DNA of 64,000 nt from Rhodamnia argentea (GCF_020921035.1 NC_063151.1:34726934-34790933); one strand, 5' to 3'. Counted from the stretch's first letter, positions 1 to 12,246 are shown. Notes: a model not told the origin generated them from the sequence alone. Made by a program: numbers and translations.

Positions 1-506
1 GGTGTAAAAACAGTGCAAGTGGGTGGGTGAATTTGTGGTCAGTTTTCAACGTGTTCCGTTGTGATTTTTAAGCCGATTTTTGGTCCTTCTTTGCTTCTGG
101 TCTGTAGTACTTTGCATTGATGCATGGATCTCTCTTTGGTTGTGACTATATTGTGAGATAATCATCCACGAAGTTACCTCTGTGAGCTGTTTTTGGGCAA
201 TAAAAAATTTTCTTAAGTGTTGGAGCAGTGCGAACTCGCTACTTTGGGGTTACTTTTCTTGATGATTTCTTGAGCTTTTGAGGTCATTCTTTGGTCAGTC
301 TTACTCTTTGTGTGTAGCACTTCACATTGATGATTTGGTTTTGTTTTGATTGTATCTGTGGATTAAGTTGTGAGCCTCGGAAGTTGACTCAGTGAACTGC
401 AAAGTGAGAGACTTGAAATTTTCCAAATCTCGAGTTCGGAGTTCGTGTGTTCGCGATTTTATATGGGCCTAGGAGGGCCCGCGCCAAGCCCGTCTAAAAA
501 AAAAAG
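1..506. repeat. Degenerate direct repeat ending in an A-run
   Basis: No gene is seen. Two imperfect copies of a stretch of about 110 bp lie at about 75-190 and 285-400; both carry a 'gtagtactttgcattgatg'-like segment, then 'ttggtt...ttgtgag' and a 'gaagtt..ctctgtgagctg' end. The stretch closes with a GC-rich tail and an A-run at 497-506, directly before the MYB-derived duplicated block starts at about 511. The A-run could be the 3' end of a retroposon that truncated the foldback element seen complete at 20770-21201; that is inference. Confidence 0.4.
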
Positions 507-510
507 AAGG

Positions 511-2484
511 TTTAGAACTGAATTGGCACATTACATTGGTTTAGGATTTTTTTTTTTTGGTAATTTTCATATGTAGGGTCCTTTACGATGAGTTAATGAA
601 ATGTTATGAACAATTTTAACAAAAAATTGACTATTCTTATCTAATCATAAGCCAACGGTGCTCGTTAACAACTAAATAAGAAAATATTGCAATTTACAAT
701 GCATTGACTGTCCTCGTAACATGTACAATCAATTTTTTCAATATTGAAGATTATATCAGAAATGTACGCTTAACGAGTGCCCCGAAACCCTAATTAATAG
801 AACTCTTAAGAATAGTTTAGTAACTTGCTTTGGAGGTGAGATATGGTCTAGTAATACTCATTGACATTTCCAGATGTGAGAGGTCACGAGGTCAAACCTT
901 CTTACAATTGTAGAGCAATTTGGATGTCCATGCTTATCTTTTTAATTGGGCAGAATTATCAAATTCCAATTCATGTGTATGCTAACTGAAAATAAGCATT
1001 CCATTCCGCTTTTGATGGTAACGAATGTTGACCTAATGAGCCATTCTTCTCTAATCGTCGTATTTTGGATACTGACCTGTCGAAGTTCATGTAGATGGTC
1101 ACTGATTGCTGGTAGACTTTCGGGAAGAACCTCGAACGATGTCAAGAACTACTGGAACACACACTTGGCCAAAAAGGTCGTCCATCACTAGCTGGAGGAA
1201 GCCGACCTGATTGGGAAGTTCGCCGCCAAAGTGAACGTCATACGGCCTCAACCTTGGACCTTCTAGAAGAGCTCTACATGGTTCAAAGGAAAAGCCATGC
1301 TGGTGACTCCAAGGACTCCACCAGGTGGAAAACAACCATATCCAGTGTTGCCTCGTCAGGACAGGGAGAGTGCGTGGTGGGAAAACCAGTCCGCCGGCAG
1401 CAGCTCCGACAAAGGACGCCGGACAAGAGCTCATGGCCTCAGAAACTTGCCATGGAAGAGGGGCGAAATGGTTGGAACGAGCACTCTTTCGACATGGACA
1501 TTTGGGAACTTCTTGGTGCGAACCCTCAAGCCGTGATCTAGCCATGGCTTTGCTCAATTGTCTAGATAGCTATTTCTACTAGGCCAAGGACAAGTCATTT
1601 ATGTCTAATAGTGTGCCAAAGCTAGGCCGTTTATTAAACTAGTGATTGATGCACCCGATTATAGGAGAGGCTTGTTATTGAAGCGATCCCTCATTAGAAA
1701 TAATGTCTGCGAAGAAGTAGGCACATTCATCTATTAATGATTGAGATAGTGTAAATAGAGGTTCATGTTGAATCGCAGTAAAATTTCCACATAGAAACTC
1801 AAAATCTAGGCTCAAATATAAGAGAAGATAATGACCCAAATTAGCCTGTGACAAATAAAGTACAAACCACAAAGTCCATCAATGAAATGCCTGATGAGTT
1901 CATCAATCATGAGGGCCATGATAGTGCAATTCACAAAGCTCGTCATGCAATGTGTAACGAGCTCATCGATCATGAGATTTTTAATAGATAAAATTTAAGT
2001 GGAGTACAAGAATTGTAGTTACGATCAATTGACTCGAAATAAGAAATGATGATAAAAATTGAGTCAATAAGGGTCCATCGACCAAAGGAGAACTATTGTT
2101 AAAGAATAGGGAACGGTCACAAATCCCTAGAGGAGAGAACAAGCGAAGAGGCTGATAATCTTAAGAAAGAAGATTAGGATGCATGAAGATATAGGAAGAT
2201 CTTCAATAGCTCTTGGCACATTGAATGCAGAAATACACTATGAGCAAAAATCAAGAGACATAAAAAATCACAAGATCTGATTTTGAAGATCATTCAGACT
2301 AGATTTTGATTCTATTTTGCAGATAATTGTGGAAAGTGGACCATCGCTTGTGATCATGTCAAAAAGATCGAACTTTTTGATGCAAGATAAGACCTTTATT
2401 TCTTTTCATGCATGTACATAGGACACAGTTTGCGTAATTCATATGCATTAGTGAGGACATGCAAAAAGATCACATCATTAATTG
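511..2484 (+). repeat. Duplicated block A1: paralogue of MYB exon 3 and its 3' flank
   Basis: The block is collinear with 21149-23120, from the right end of a foldback element through the MYB third exon and about 0.9 kb of 3' flank. Matching landmarks include the 'gtcctttacgatgagtt' segment, the 'acctaatgagccattcttc' segment before the exon, and the 'ggtccatcgaccaaaggag' segment at about 2070-2088. Homology stops at an ATTG shared with the F-box unit (2481-2484), where the block switches to F-box sequence. Exons 1 and 2 of the MYB are absent upstream. Confidence 0.85.
1095..1541 (+). pseudogene. Pseudogene: third exon of an anthocyanin-type R2R3-MYB
   Basis: This is a copy of exon 3 of the MYB gene at 16734-22187, without exons 1 and 2. 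It still has an AG acceptor (1093-1094) and encodes the end of the R3 repeat ([20 protein letters not shown]) and an IRPQPWTF stretch matching the IRPRPWTF of the intact copy. It is broken in several ways: TAG at 1189-1191 where the intact copy has AAG, TAG at 1264-1266 where it has TCG, a one-base deletion near 1416 that shifts the frame, and TAG at 1539-1541 where it has AAG before its final proline. A six-base in-frame deletion lies near 1333. With three stops and a frameshift it cannot encode the C-terminal domain. The break pattern is read directly; descent from a complete MYB is inferred from the flanking homology. Confidence 0.9.
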
Positions 2485-2645
2485 AAGGAAGGAGTTCTAC
2501 TATTGAGACAAGTCAATGCGAGCTAACGGTGGAATGCCGCAAGAAGTGTCTCGTCGTCGTGTGCGACATACATCGCACAACGCAACAATCTTTAGAAAAG
2601 ACCTTGCTCGCTATGACTACCGGATGCAAAGAAAGCATTGCATCT
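2481..2645 (+). pseudogene. Fragment of the F-box gene last exon
   Basis: This short piece is homologous to the last exon of the F-box relics at 26669-27075 and 31833-32245, covering the segment that reads LLLRQV..., VECRKKC and then the Cys/His-rich tail in the better copy. It has a stop inside the matching frame (TAA after NAS, about 2523) and a base loss near 2570 that shifts the frame. Both ends are deletion junctions: it is joined to MYB flank at an ATTG on the left, and on the right (about 2641) it jumps to sequence lying 1.3-1.5 kb further on in the full copies. It cannot make a protein. Confidence 0.8.
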
Positions 2646-3382
2646 CTATTTGTTATTTTACATGGGATATGTCATTCATATTAAACAATGGACATCATAT
2701 AAAAGTATCTGATTTTTATGTATGCGATTCACCAAACAGTGGATGTGATATAACAAAATCTCTAAAATTTTATCTTATCATACACAAACGCTCAACTCGA
2801 TGGACTTGATTCTACACACAAATCTCTCCGAGAACAAGAACTTCGAGGCTCAATATCCCGACCCGACCCGGAATATTAACTATCCAACGGTTGTTTTGTA
2901 CCCGCGACACGTGATATCTACTCCCAAAGCCGGAGCCCTAAATCCGGGCTTGAGGCATTGTGGAAATAGGCTTCAAGTGAGCCTGAAGGTGGTCAAGTTG
3001 GGAAAAGACCGACTGCCTTGACTAAATCGCTGCCCACGAAACTGAAAAATCAAAAACACTCAACAAGGCAATAATAAGAGCGAATACCGTGTTGACATCA
3101 CCCACTGCATGAAGGCTAAAGCTCGTGCGCACTCCCGTTACCAGCTTGTCTTGCTTGAAATAATTGGTATTTTTGATTCGTTCATTACATTTTATGAAAC
3201 TATTTTTTCAAAGTACCCATTTTTCGCAATCCGAACAAATATGCAGTTCACTAATTTATGATTGATTCTTGAAAGAAATTTTTCCTTGAAATCCAACACA
3301 ATTGATGGAAGTCCTATAATAAGAGGTGTCGTACAGAGAACAAAGGGCACATCGTTTGCTCACACTCTAGAACTGGTCCCCA
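2645..3382 (+). repeat. Duplicated block A2: 3' flank of the F-box unit
   Basis: No gene. Collinear with the downstream part of the full F-box units (28395-29000 and 33496-34945). Shared landmarks are 'ttacatgggatatgtcattcat', 'cacaaatctctccgagaaca', 'cccaaagccggagccctaaat' and, near the end, 'aggtgtcgtacagagaacaa'. The last 230 bp match only the copy at 34720-34945, which marks that copy as the closer relative at this end. Confidence 0.75.
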
Positions 3383-4449
3383 ACTTAGACCCTCGATAGT
3401 TAATGTTGGTTTGGGGATATCTAGTAGATTGATTCACACATTTAGGTTCCAGAAAACACCCTTTTTATCGAAAAGGCACTCTCTACAATAACAATTTGGA
3501 GAACTTCGTACACACAAAGACAAATAGTACATTGGGCTGTATATAGCCTTCACCTTCACAAGAGGATGGTCCATCCCCCTAAATCAATCTACAAATTAGT
3601 GGTTCACCTTTTCTAGTGATTCAATCCCACTTAGAAATATCTAAGATTCTTTGGAGAACAGAGGAGGTGGATTTTCATGAACGATATATATATATACATT
3701 TTTTTTTTGTGAAAAATTGAATAGAGAAATGCTGGCATGACATTAAACTGGGCTTAAATGCCATGGTAGCATGTCACGTGGTATCCTAAATGTAAGTCAT
3801 AGAAAATAAATAATACATAAAGAAAATAAATATATTTTTCACAATTTAGAATGTAGAAACTTGAAGAAAAATAGAAATACAAAATACAATAAAGGGAGGA
3901 AAAAAATGCTACTGAGGCAGCAGCGACGAAGGGTCTGACGCCCCTCTCTAGGCTTAGGCGACAACAACAAGGGCCGTGGTCGAGGCCTTTGCTACTTGGC
4001 AGCGAAATCCATTGCCACTTCATGCCTTGACTGTGAGGGCCGTGGCTCCTCGAAGATCAGAACGAGGGCAGCCTCCCCATGTCTCCAATCAAACCGGAGG
4101 ATGTGAAGCTAGAAAAGCCTCCTGAGCGGAATGATAATCGGGAGGACGCAATCGAGCCGGCAAAATTACCTGGCTGAAGAGAGCTGCGTCGCACGAATGA
4201 AGGTGAAGTCATGCGAGAAGTGGTTCTCTGGCTCCAAAACGTCGGGCGTGGCGAAGTCGAGCTCGAGTTGCGATGGATGCATGTTCCCCGACGATTCAAG
4301 GGGCTTGTGAAACAATAATATTCTGACAAATGTGGGAACCCTATGTCTTACATAGTCCTTAGATTATAGTCTGATAAAGTTCCAACAATTATCAAATACT
4401 TCACCGATCAAAGGATTGAAGATGAGAATGGTCCAGTGATGCACGCATG
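3383..4449. other. Intergenic, no gene recognised
   Basis: Mostly AT-rich with a short TA run near 3688. A GC-richer patch at about 3900-4330 gives short open frames on both strands. None has a domain I recognise or a plausible gene structure; it could be a decayed gene or transposon fragment. Confidence 0.4.
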
Positions 4450-5578
4450 TACCGTACCCGGGGTATGTGCTCTCATTATAGGCTTTGAAACCTGATTGAC
4501 ATTGTATAATACAATACAATTCGGTTATGGAATAAGTTGCAAAAGAAAAAGAAAATTACACTTCTAGTGTTTAACTTAATGCAATACAATCCGAGTGTAA
4601 TGGCGGAAATTGATTGGTTCACAAATTTGCCCCAAAGACAAAGTTTTGGAAGTCGGCTTGGCCCACATCTCTTATTACGTGTTGAATGAGGGTCAATTCT
4701 TTAAAGGTGCAGATGCAGTATACCATATCATTTAATGCATCCAATTTTATAGAGAAGTGTGACACAGATACGTGTGGCCCATGGTGGGCATATGATCTAT
4801 AGAAATCCTTCGAGATATAACAAAATCTCAACCGAAAAAATGCACTTTCGATCCAATCCACTTAGCCTATTTTCTTCATTTGAAAGCCTAAAAATAATCA
4901 TTTTACTTGCAAAGTGTCTTACCCTCCTCTCCCATCTTTTTCATGTGGGAAAGGAAAGCACACCTTTTGTTTGTTTTAGAAACAAAAATCAACAATCCCC
5001 ACGTTGTTTGTAAAACATGATTTCTAAATAAAATTTAAAAATTAAGTACATTCAAAATTTTCATGAGATTAACATACATACATAAAGGTCTTTTTTCGAG
5101 TTAAACCTTTATTTGGTACAAATATGTCAAAATGCTATCAAAGTTACAAGTAAGCGTAACTTTAAACTTGTTACTTTAGATAATAGGATCGAATATACCA
5201 CACATATACTAAACTCTTATTTCAACGAGAAGTTCATAATTATTCATCACTAATTATGGCTTTGTACTTGTTTATGTTTCGTAAGCTCTCTAGAAAGTAA
5301 CCCTAACTTTCTTAAAAAGTGGCACCATTTCTAAGCCCTTGTAGGTGAAGTATTTACCGCTTGTTTCTATTATTAATAGACACGTTACTAATTTGTATAA
5401 TATTTCATTAAGAGTATAACTCAGCCTCCAATAACGTAATGGGCGATACTTACTTCTCATGTCCGGGCTAGTGTCAATATCAAACAATAACTTTTAGTAA
5501 CTTATTTTTGCCCATTAAAACTTTATAACTAGTGATGTACTAGTATAGTATTAGGTCAAGTTACTATTATTGGTGACT

Positions 5579-6050
5579 TTAGTCATAGGGTTTCAGCCCC
5601 ATTTCTTTTGAGGTCATCTTTATCACATCTCTTGGCGAAACCTTTATAAAAGGAAAAGATAGATTCTTGCTTGACTTGGTACCATACTGAATTAATTATC
5701 CACGTACTCGTGTTTTAAACTAATATGTCTAGACTTGTTACTATGGGTGCTACTATAAGCCCATGCCAAAGTAGCTTGATTATCACAGTAAATAGAAATA
5801 GGAGGCGTAGGACTAGGCCATACTTAATGTCCAACAACAAATTTCTTATCTATTTATTCTCTTTCCCAATTGCTGCTAAAGCCATAAATTCAGATCTCGT
5901 TGTTAAGTGAGTTATGTATGTTTGTTTTTTGCTCACCCAAGATATAGCACACCATCTAATATGAAGATTCATCTAGAGATGAAATGTTTATCTCTCACAC
6001 TTGTAATCCAACTAGTGCCAGTGTATCCTTCTAATATTGCCAAATAATTA
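5579..6050 (-). mobile_element. Decayed Ty1/copia retrotransposon, pol RNase H end
   Basis: Read on the minus strand, this stretch gives in order an LEGY..SW segment, CAISWVSKKQT, TTRSEFMALAAIGKE, ISIYCDNQATLAW..., a KSRH-type segment and an ending VSPRDVIKMTSKEMGLKPYD followed by TAA (5579-5581). This is the typical order of the RNase H domain and C-terminus of Ty1/copia Pol. Several frame changes and stops interrupt it, and no reverse transcriptase, integrase or gag could be read upstream (beyond 6050), so it is a dead fragment. A 3' LTR would lie below 5579; I could not delimit it. Confidence 0.85.
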
Positions 6051-6662
6051 TTATAGAACGATCTCAGGAAAAGGCATTTTTTATTTGTTTTACAAACAAA
6101 CATCAACACTTAGTATTAAAAATAAATAACTTGGTACATTTTTTTCAGACCGCACATTATTTATAAAATCAATCTATCCAATACTCGTTCTTCATCTACC
6201 AAAGAATAGTCGTAAAATTCCCTTGCTTTTTGAGAGGTATATATCTTCATCTCTCTGTGGAACTCGTTCTCTTGTGGGATTTTCCTGCTTCTTTGCGAAG
6301 GGATGGAGGGAAACTAATCATCGGGGTTTAATTTTATCCCTTGACGTGGGCGTTGGAATCATCCTACTGGAGCAGAATCCTGGAAAATCCTCCCTCCCTG
6401 TGAAGTTTCAGCGACAAATAATTGTCAGACAACTCGTCCTCACATGCCACGGCTTAGACAAATACATGTTGTTTAAAACAACACACGTAGTCGTAGTCGT
6501 CGTCCTTTTTATAGAGTCCAAGGACGTGCATGAAATATTCTTATGAATAAAATTACAAACGTTAATTGAACTTAGACAAACTTTTTTTTTTTTCATGTAA
6601 ATGGGTCTAAAAAGAACTTCTAAAACAACACACGTAAGATTCGTTTTCCATTTCGGTTCAAT

Positions 6663-6740
6663 CATTAATAGAAATTAGGGATAACATCATGATAGCCGGA
6701 CCATTAATAGAAATTAGGGATAACAACATGATAGCTGGAC
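6663..6740. repeat. Perfect-register 39-bp tandem duplication
   Basis: Two adjacent 39-bp units (6663-6701 and 6702-6740) start 'cattaatagaaattaggg' and differ at two positions. The paralogous stretch near 13700 has no such doubling, so it arose after the E/F duplication. Confidence 0.85.
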
Positions 6741-6829
6741 ATGATATGTGTGTTAATTAATAATAAGAAGCTAGCGAGCTAGCCAGTCTTGTTTAAATAA
6801 GAAAAGGAGAAATTGTGTCTAGTGTCAAC

Positions 6830-7880
6830 AAGTAAAAATGGTGAGAACGATGTTCTACTTTATTATCGGACGAAGGAAAAACATTTCATTGGCAACTAGT
6901 CATGGTGAAGTGAGATGACGGTCTATGCAATGTTCAAGGATGGAAGTAGACCACGCATAATCTTTTGATTGAAATTTACCCAGAAAACGGTCATATTGTA
7001 TCAGTTGCAAAGGTTTTAAAGTAGAGTCCATTTGACCATTGAAATCAAAGCTTGTGACCCAATTGAAAGTAAAAATGATTATTTGACTATCCTTAATTTA
7101 CTGTGAGATCAACAGATTATTTTGGACAAAAAAAGATAAATTAAAAATAATTAAAAATTATTGTGAGTTTCACTTTTTCTAGAATTTATGGTTCATACTA
7201 TGTTATTATTCTCACAATCACCTAAAGATAAAACTGCATCAATCTGACAATCAATGGTATTTGTTCCGGTACATAATTAAGTTTGAGAAGTTGCTACTTG
7301 CTAGCTCATTGGAGAGGTTGCAACTCTAGCAAAAGTTCAAATGCCAGGAATCAATGATAACCCTCTACTTAACTTCATATTAGTGTTGCTTTACTGCATA
7401 AAGAAAGCTAGTTTGACGTATGGTTTTCTGTTCACTATGCTCTTCAAAGGGAGGAAATGATAAAAGAAAAATAAAGAAATTGACCCTGTCAAGAATATAT
7501 CGGAATTTCATGTACCCCTAATTTTATCTACTCTTCCTTCTCACTGTCCTAATTTGCTTCACGTGGACATATTTGAGATTAGTTGTTTGCTGATTCCTCC
7601 ATTCATTAAATTCAGTATATTTTTTCCATTCTAGGTGCTACCTTTTTCAACCCAGATGTAGAAAGCGATGGTTTGCCGTATAGAGGTGGAAAGAATCAAA
7701 TCTTTTCTCTCAAAGTTGAAGCCTGACCAGAAATACTTGTCTTTCCATACCCTTTCATGGCCCTGTGCTCTTTGCAATCAAAGTTCCCAATTATTGATTG
7801 TTATATGTCAATTAAGTGTGAACCCAATCATTTGAAAGGATTTATGATTGGGAATCACGCCATGTGACAAAAACAATAAT
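6830..7880. other. Intergenic, no gene recognised
   Basis: AT-rich sequence with no long open frame, no splice-consistent coding and no clear repeat. Confidence 0.5.
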
Positions 7881-7884
7881 GGGA

Positions 7885-8260
7885 TTTTGTTGGGAGTGCA
7901 ACTGTTACCCGATACCTTCGCCTAAGGAGATCAAAGTCTCCGAATCATGAAGATCACCTTGTTATACTACAACGTCCACCTACCTAGAAATCGCGTTGGT
8001 TATTAAACTCCTTCCACATCAGATTAGATTGGGGGCTTGCCAATCTACTATTGACTCTCATACCATTTGTGGGGAGGGCGCGGCAGAAGCACAAGAAGAT
8101 TGTTAAAGGAAAACCCAGGTCCTACCCCGTCAACATATTTAATTGACCCATATTTACTCAAACGTTTAAGTCAATGAGTTACAGGCTAAATGCGATATAT
8201 TAAGTGCTGCACACCACACAGATTCTCCAATATGAAACTTCTCCAATATAATTCATGCCG
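7885..8260. mobile_element. LTR-like repeat end (copy 1)
   Basis: The segment with 'gcggcagaagcacaag', 'cccaggtcctaccccgtcaa' and 'aatgagttacaggctaaatg' matches 13960-14150 and looks like the end of a plant LTR or solo LTR. No coding region of an element is attached and I could not find the other terminus, so the boundaries are approximate. Confidence 0.35.
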
Positions 8261-8399
8261 CATATGAACAGTGGTGGAGTGATGGGACCTTTTCGTTCAC
8301 TAATATACAAAAGATAAAATGTTAGGGACACAACACATTCACAAACACCGTGTGCCATTGGTTCATATGATTTTTCTTTCGGATGATGTTGGGTGGCCA

Positions 8400-9350
8400 A
8401 GTCTTTTAGACTACCACGCGACTAATTCTATCGCGTCGTTCAATACCCTTGTCACACCACGATTGAAGCAACAAACAATGTAGAGAGCAATCGAAACGTC
8501 TCCAAAAGAAAAATTCATATCTGAGGTGGAACTGAAACGAACATGGCCATGTTAGCAGTGGCTATGATATGAAATCTCTAGCATTTCGGAACACTCAAAG
8601 TCACAAATGACCTTATTCATGGTTCAGCCTCATACTGCTTTCTAGGCACTTCTTAAGTATAAGAATAATTTCTCAAAAGGGAAGAGTGGACGGATGAATC
8701 AAAAAAAGAAATTGAGGGCCACATGATTGATAGGTAGGGTGGTTTTATTTTTTATTTTTATTTTTGTGGTCGTAATAGGTAGGGTGGTTGAGAAACATTT
8801 CTTTTAATTCTGGGGACACTGTGGTAATGATTGCAGCGTCGCTCCAGCAATGATCGGGCAATCGGTTTCTTCGGATTCGGCGTCATTGTCGACCGTCAAA
8901 TTTTGCTAGAAATGTGGAGACCCTTTTCATTTAATGGTTAAAATATCCATGTTATTGACGAGCTCATAGAAGTAATTGTTCAACATTTTTAGGATATTTT
9001 GTGTAGCGACAACTCAACATCCAAGAAATAATTTTCATAACTTTAATCTGTTACATCGTTTTAGAAAAACAAGTTAACAAAAAGTGATGTTATTATTATA
9101 AAAACCTATGCCTAAACAATCTTGTTGACAACATAAATATACATATGGAAAATGCTTTCCGATAATACTTGTCAAGGAAGTACAATATCAAACCATAGAT
9201 ACACACACCATCACCGAGTGTTTTGTATAAAGTATTCATTGATTGGAAAATCATGTGATCAAAAATAATTTACAGTGCTGATCTGTCGGACTATCAGGCT
9301 AGCGATTTCCTACATATATAACCTATTGTAGTTTGGTCAATTCAGTAGTA
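8400..9350. other. Intergenic, no gene recognised
   Basis: No open frame, tRNA or structured repeat that I can support. Confidence 0.5.
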
Positions 9351-9357
9351 AAGCTTT

Positions 9358-9951
9358 TCAATTGTTCCTATTGAATCCTACACTCTTTGACAATTTTTCA
9401 ATTTTGGCCGAAAATTATTTACGTGGATGCTGGTCGTCCTACGTGATACAATCAATGCTGACGTAGAAAATTTTGATTTTTTTTTATGATCTTTTAATTA
9501 TTTTCCTCTTTTTGTTGTTAAGGGCATGCAAAGGGCTACCGGCCATTGGCCGAGGCCCGGTGACCCCCGCCAACTAACTCTAAGCAATCACCGTGAGCTC
9601 TCGTAGGCCACTAGGTGAGGGTCGCGGCCCTCGCTCATCACTTGCTACCGGTAGGGGCTTCATGTAGTAGCCGGCAGGCCTTGGGCCTCGGCTTGTGGCC
9701 GGCGGCCCCCAATCAGCCCATAATAATAAAAAAATTCAAAAAATTGTCAAAAATTGCAAAATAAAATCATCAATGTCAACCATATCACACAGAATGACCG
9801 GCATCCACATAAGTAATTTCTAGTTAAAATTGATCGGTAGGATTAGATTGGTAATCTGTAAAATGGTTTAATACTCAATTGGCGCAATTAAAATATTTAG
9901 AAATGAATTAGTTGAAGGGCAATAGGTTTAAGACATTTTAGACAATTGTCC
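9358..9951. mobile_element. Foldback element with GC-rich core
   Basis: The left arm holds 'caattttggccgaaaatt', 'acgtggatgctggtcgtcct' and 'caatgctgacgtag'; the right arm repeats these as reverse complements ('atgaccggcatccacataag' and 'gttaaaattgatcgg'). The centre (9530-9720) is GC-rich and holds a hairpin made of GTGAGGG and CCCTCGC near 9614-9634. No transposase is encoded, so it is non-autonomous. Confidence 0.75.
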
Positions 9952-9956
9952 ATTCA

Positions 9957-9978
9957 CACACACACACACATATATATA
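9957..9978. repeat. CA/TA microsatellite
   Basis: About seven CA repeats run into a short TATATA tract right after the foldback element. Confidence 0.85.
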
Positions 9979-9979
9979 A

Positions 9980-10449
9980 ACTATGTTATTAAACAAATTC
10001 CCTGGTAAACATTTGCTCACAAAATCCTTATAATAATTAGATTGTCTATGTTATTAAGTGTAGATAATTTCATATGCGAAACATTTATTTGCATATTTAC
10101 TTAGATTTATTTATTGCATGCCAATCAATTCCTAAAGCATCACAGTGGTGCGGACACGTGGCTCATGTCTGCAGTATGCATTCTTGAAATCCCTCTCGTT
10201 CTCTATTGCTACGAAGTGGAAAAGCAAAGATGTTCCGAGCTCGCGAAGTTGATTGCGTCTTTAACTTTGCATGAACATTAGTTTTCTGACCCAAACACGC
10301 CGTTGTAACCCTAGAAGTAGCTTGTGGGCATTCATGATCCTATCATTTGGACTCCGAGACAGAAGACTTGTGTTCGGTATTGGATCGCGATCAGCTTGTA
10401 TGGTGTTCACCCTGTTCCAATGATCAGTCGTCCATTTGATGTTGGCTTC
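9980..10449. other. Intergenic, no gene recognised
   Basis: A short open stretch near 10324-10506 runs into the next transposon and shows no domain. Confidence 0.45.
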
Positions 10450-10928
10450 GAAAAAATCACCAAAAAAAGTCTTATATCTGTTGTAATTATATCAATTCAA
10501 TCTTAAATTTTATCAATTAAATCATAAACCTTTTACATTTGTATCAATTTAGTACATATGGCATGCCGGCACTAACGTGACAATTTTAATTATATTTCAA
10601 TATTTTTTTGCAAATTTTTATTTTATTTTTTTTCTTCTCCTTCTCCCTCCAGTCGGTAGCCAAATCGGTGACTAGCCGGAGGCGAGGTCAAGTCCTGGCG
10701 ATCGATTGGAGGAAGAAGGAGAAGAAAAGAAAAAAAGAAAAAATACATAAATAAATTGATAAACATTAAAATATTATTTAAAATTATCACGTCGGTTCCG
10801 GCCCGCCAAAGACGGACGATGGATTGAATTGGCACAAATGTAAAAAGTTTTGAATTCAATTGACAAAAAAGAGTTTATAAATGAATTGACATAATTGTAA
10901 TAAATTTAAGATTTTTTTGAAAATTTCC
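10450..10928. mobile_element. Foldback element
   Basis: Ends are 'gaaaaaatcaccaaaaaaag' on the left and the reverse complement of 'ggaaattttcaaaaaaatc' on the right. The left arm has the family units 'tcaattcaatcttaaat' and 'tcaattaaatcataaacct'; the right arm has 'gattgaattggcac' and 'gaattgacataattg'. The core has the short GC-rich segment with 'gtcggtagccaaatcggtgac'. No convincing target-site duplication was found. Confidence 0.7.
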
Positions 10929-11158
10929 TGGACACTTTTTATGGAAGAAAAATTGTCAAAATGACCACATTTTCCCCTAATGATTGGTGAATCTTTTTTC
11001 GGAAACTTTAAATGCATCATCTGAAAGTTACCCTCACCCACGTACTAAAATACAACAAAAAAGGACAAAAAAACAAAAGAGAAGGACATCAACCCTAATG
11101 ATTTTCCCTCTCGTCACTCCTCTTTCTTCTTCTCAGTTCGACTGGTCAGCATCTCTCC

Positions 11159-11163
<5 letters not shown>

Positions 11164-11198
<35 letters not shown>
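11164..11198. repeat. CT microsatellite
   Basis: About 17 uninterrupted CT repeats between two AT-rich stretches. Confidence 0.95.
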
Positions 11199-11199
<1 letters not shown>

Positions 11200-11200
<1 letters not shown>

Positions 11201-11595
11201 ATCAATCAACAATGGTTTTGGGATGGATTTAAGGAGTAACAAAAGGTTAACATTGTACAAATCTGTCCTACTTCCATCCCTGAAGCAAATACAATTTCAA
11301 AGAATAGGAGATGAGCCCTGTTTATTTAGTTCCCCTTTGTTTATGTTTATATCTTAGTGTTGACATTTGTATATTGAGACAATTTTAGGTGTTTTGAGCG
11401 AAGGGAAAAATCTAAATTCGTCTGCCACAAGATCTAGATTTAAACAAAAAGTAAAAGTAAAAAATCTGGCCTAATATGACCGTTAGCTTAAATCAGAATC
11501 TAAGATAAATGACCATTTCTAAATAACAATGGAGTTGATAAAATAGATAGACTCCTTAAAGCATTTGCCGTTAGATTTGACGGATCTCATGTATG
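11200..11595. other. Intergenic, no gene recognised
   Basis: Nothing coding or structured is visible. Confidence 0.45.
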
Positions 11596-11995
11596 CGGGC
11601 TAATGTAATAATGGCTCTCATTATAGGCTTCAAAAAGAAGAATTGACGTGGTATAGCCAAATCCAATAATGGAACAAGTTGTCAGAAAACCAATTCTAGT
11701 ATTGAGTAGATGTGCTAAAGTCCAAATATAATGTCGGAAATTGACTGGTTCATAACTTTGCCCCAATGACAAGGTTGGAAGTTGGCTCAGCCCTAATACG
11801 GCTAGTATGAAATGTTGGATAAGTTAACTATCCACCAATCGAGGGAACGATTTGACCCAAAAAAAAACATCGAGGGAACGCCGATGAGATAGATGACCAG
11901 GGTGGACATAAATAGCATGCAAAGCACGAAAAAGAAAGCCCTAATGGCTGATAAAATTGGAAGATCAAAAGAAAAAGACAGAATAACTTTTGAAA

Positions 11996-12196
11996 GGGAG
12001 AATTACCAACAAAAGTCTTAGACTTATTGCGGTTGTGCTAATTCAGTCATAAATAGTTTTTTTATTAGTTCAATCATAAACCTTTTTGTATTTGTGATAA
12101 TTCAGTCCATTTGGCCGAAAATTACTGACATGGCACAACCGGCGTTGACGTAAATATTTTTTTTATAATATTTTAATTTTTTCAAATTTTCAATTA

Positions 12197-12246
<50 letters not shown>

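Larger units (their letters stand above)
4450..8260. repeat. Paralogous stretch E, collinear with 11600-14150
   Basis: Three islands match stretch F in the same order: 4460-4700 with 11610-11815 ('gctctcattataggctt' and 'ttgccccaa.gacaa'), 6215-6800 with 13140-13800 ('gaagtttcag' and 'cacggctta.a.aaa.aca'), and 8085-8260 with 13960-14150 (an LTR-like end). The spacers differ: E carries a copia fragment at 5579-6050, F a foldback at 11996-12622. No gene is seen in either. I read them as old segmental duplicates upstream of the MYB; the third island alone could instead be two copies of the same LTR. Confidence 0.55.

Noticed and set aside
6223..6546. Plus-strand frame of 107 codons
   Set aside because: The paralogous stretch near 13140-13450 does not keep the frame, so there is no sign of protein-level conservation.
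7885..8260. Complete LTR retrotransposon between the two LTR-like ends at 8.1 and 14.0 kb
   Set aside because: No primer-binding site, gag or pol lies between them. The intervening 6 kb is explained by other repeats, and both ends occur within the collinear duplicate islands.
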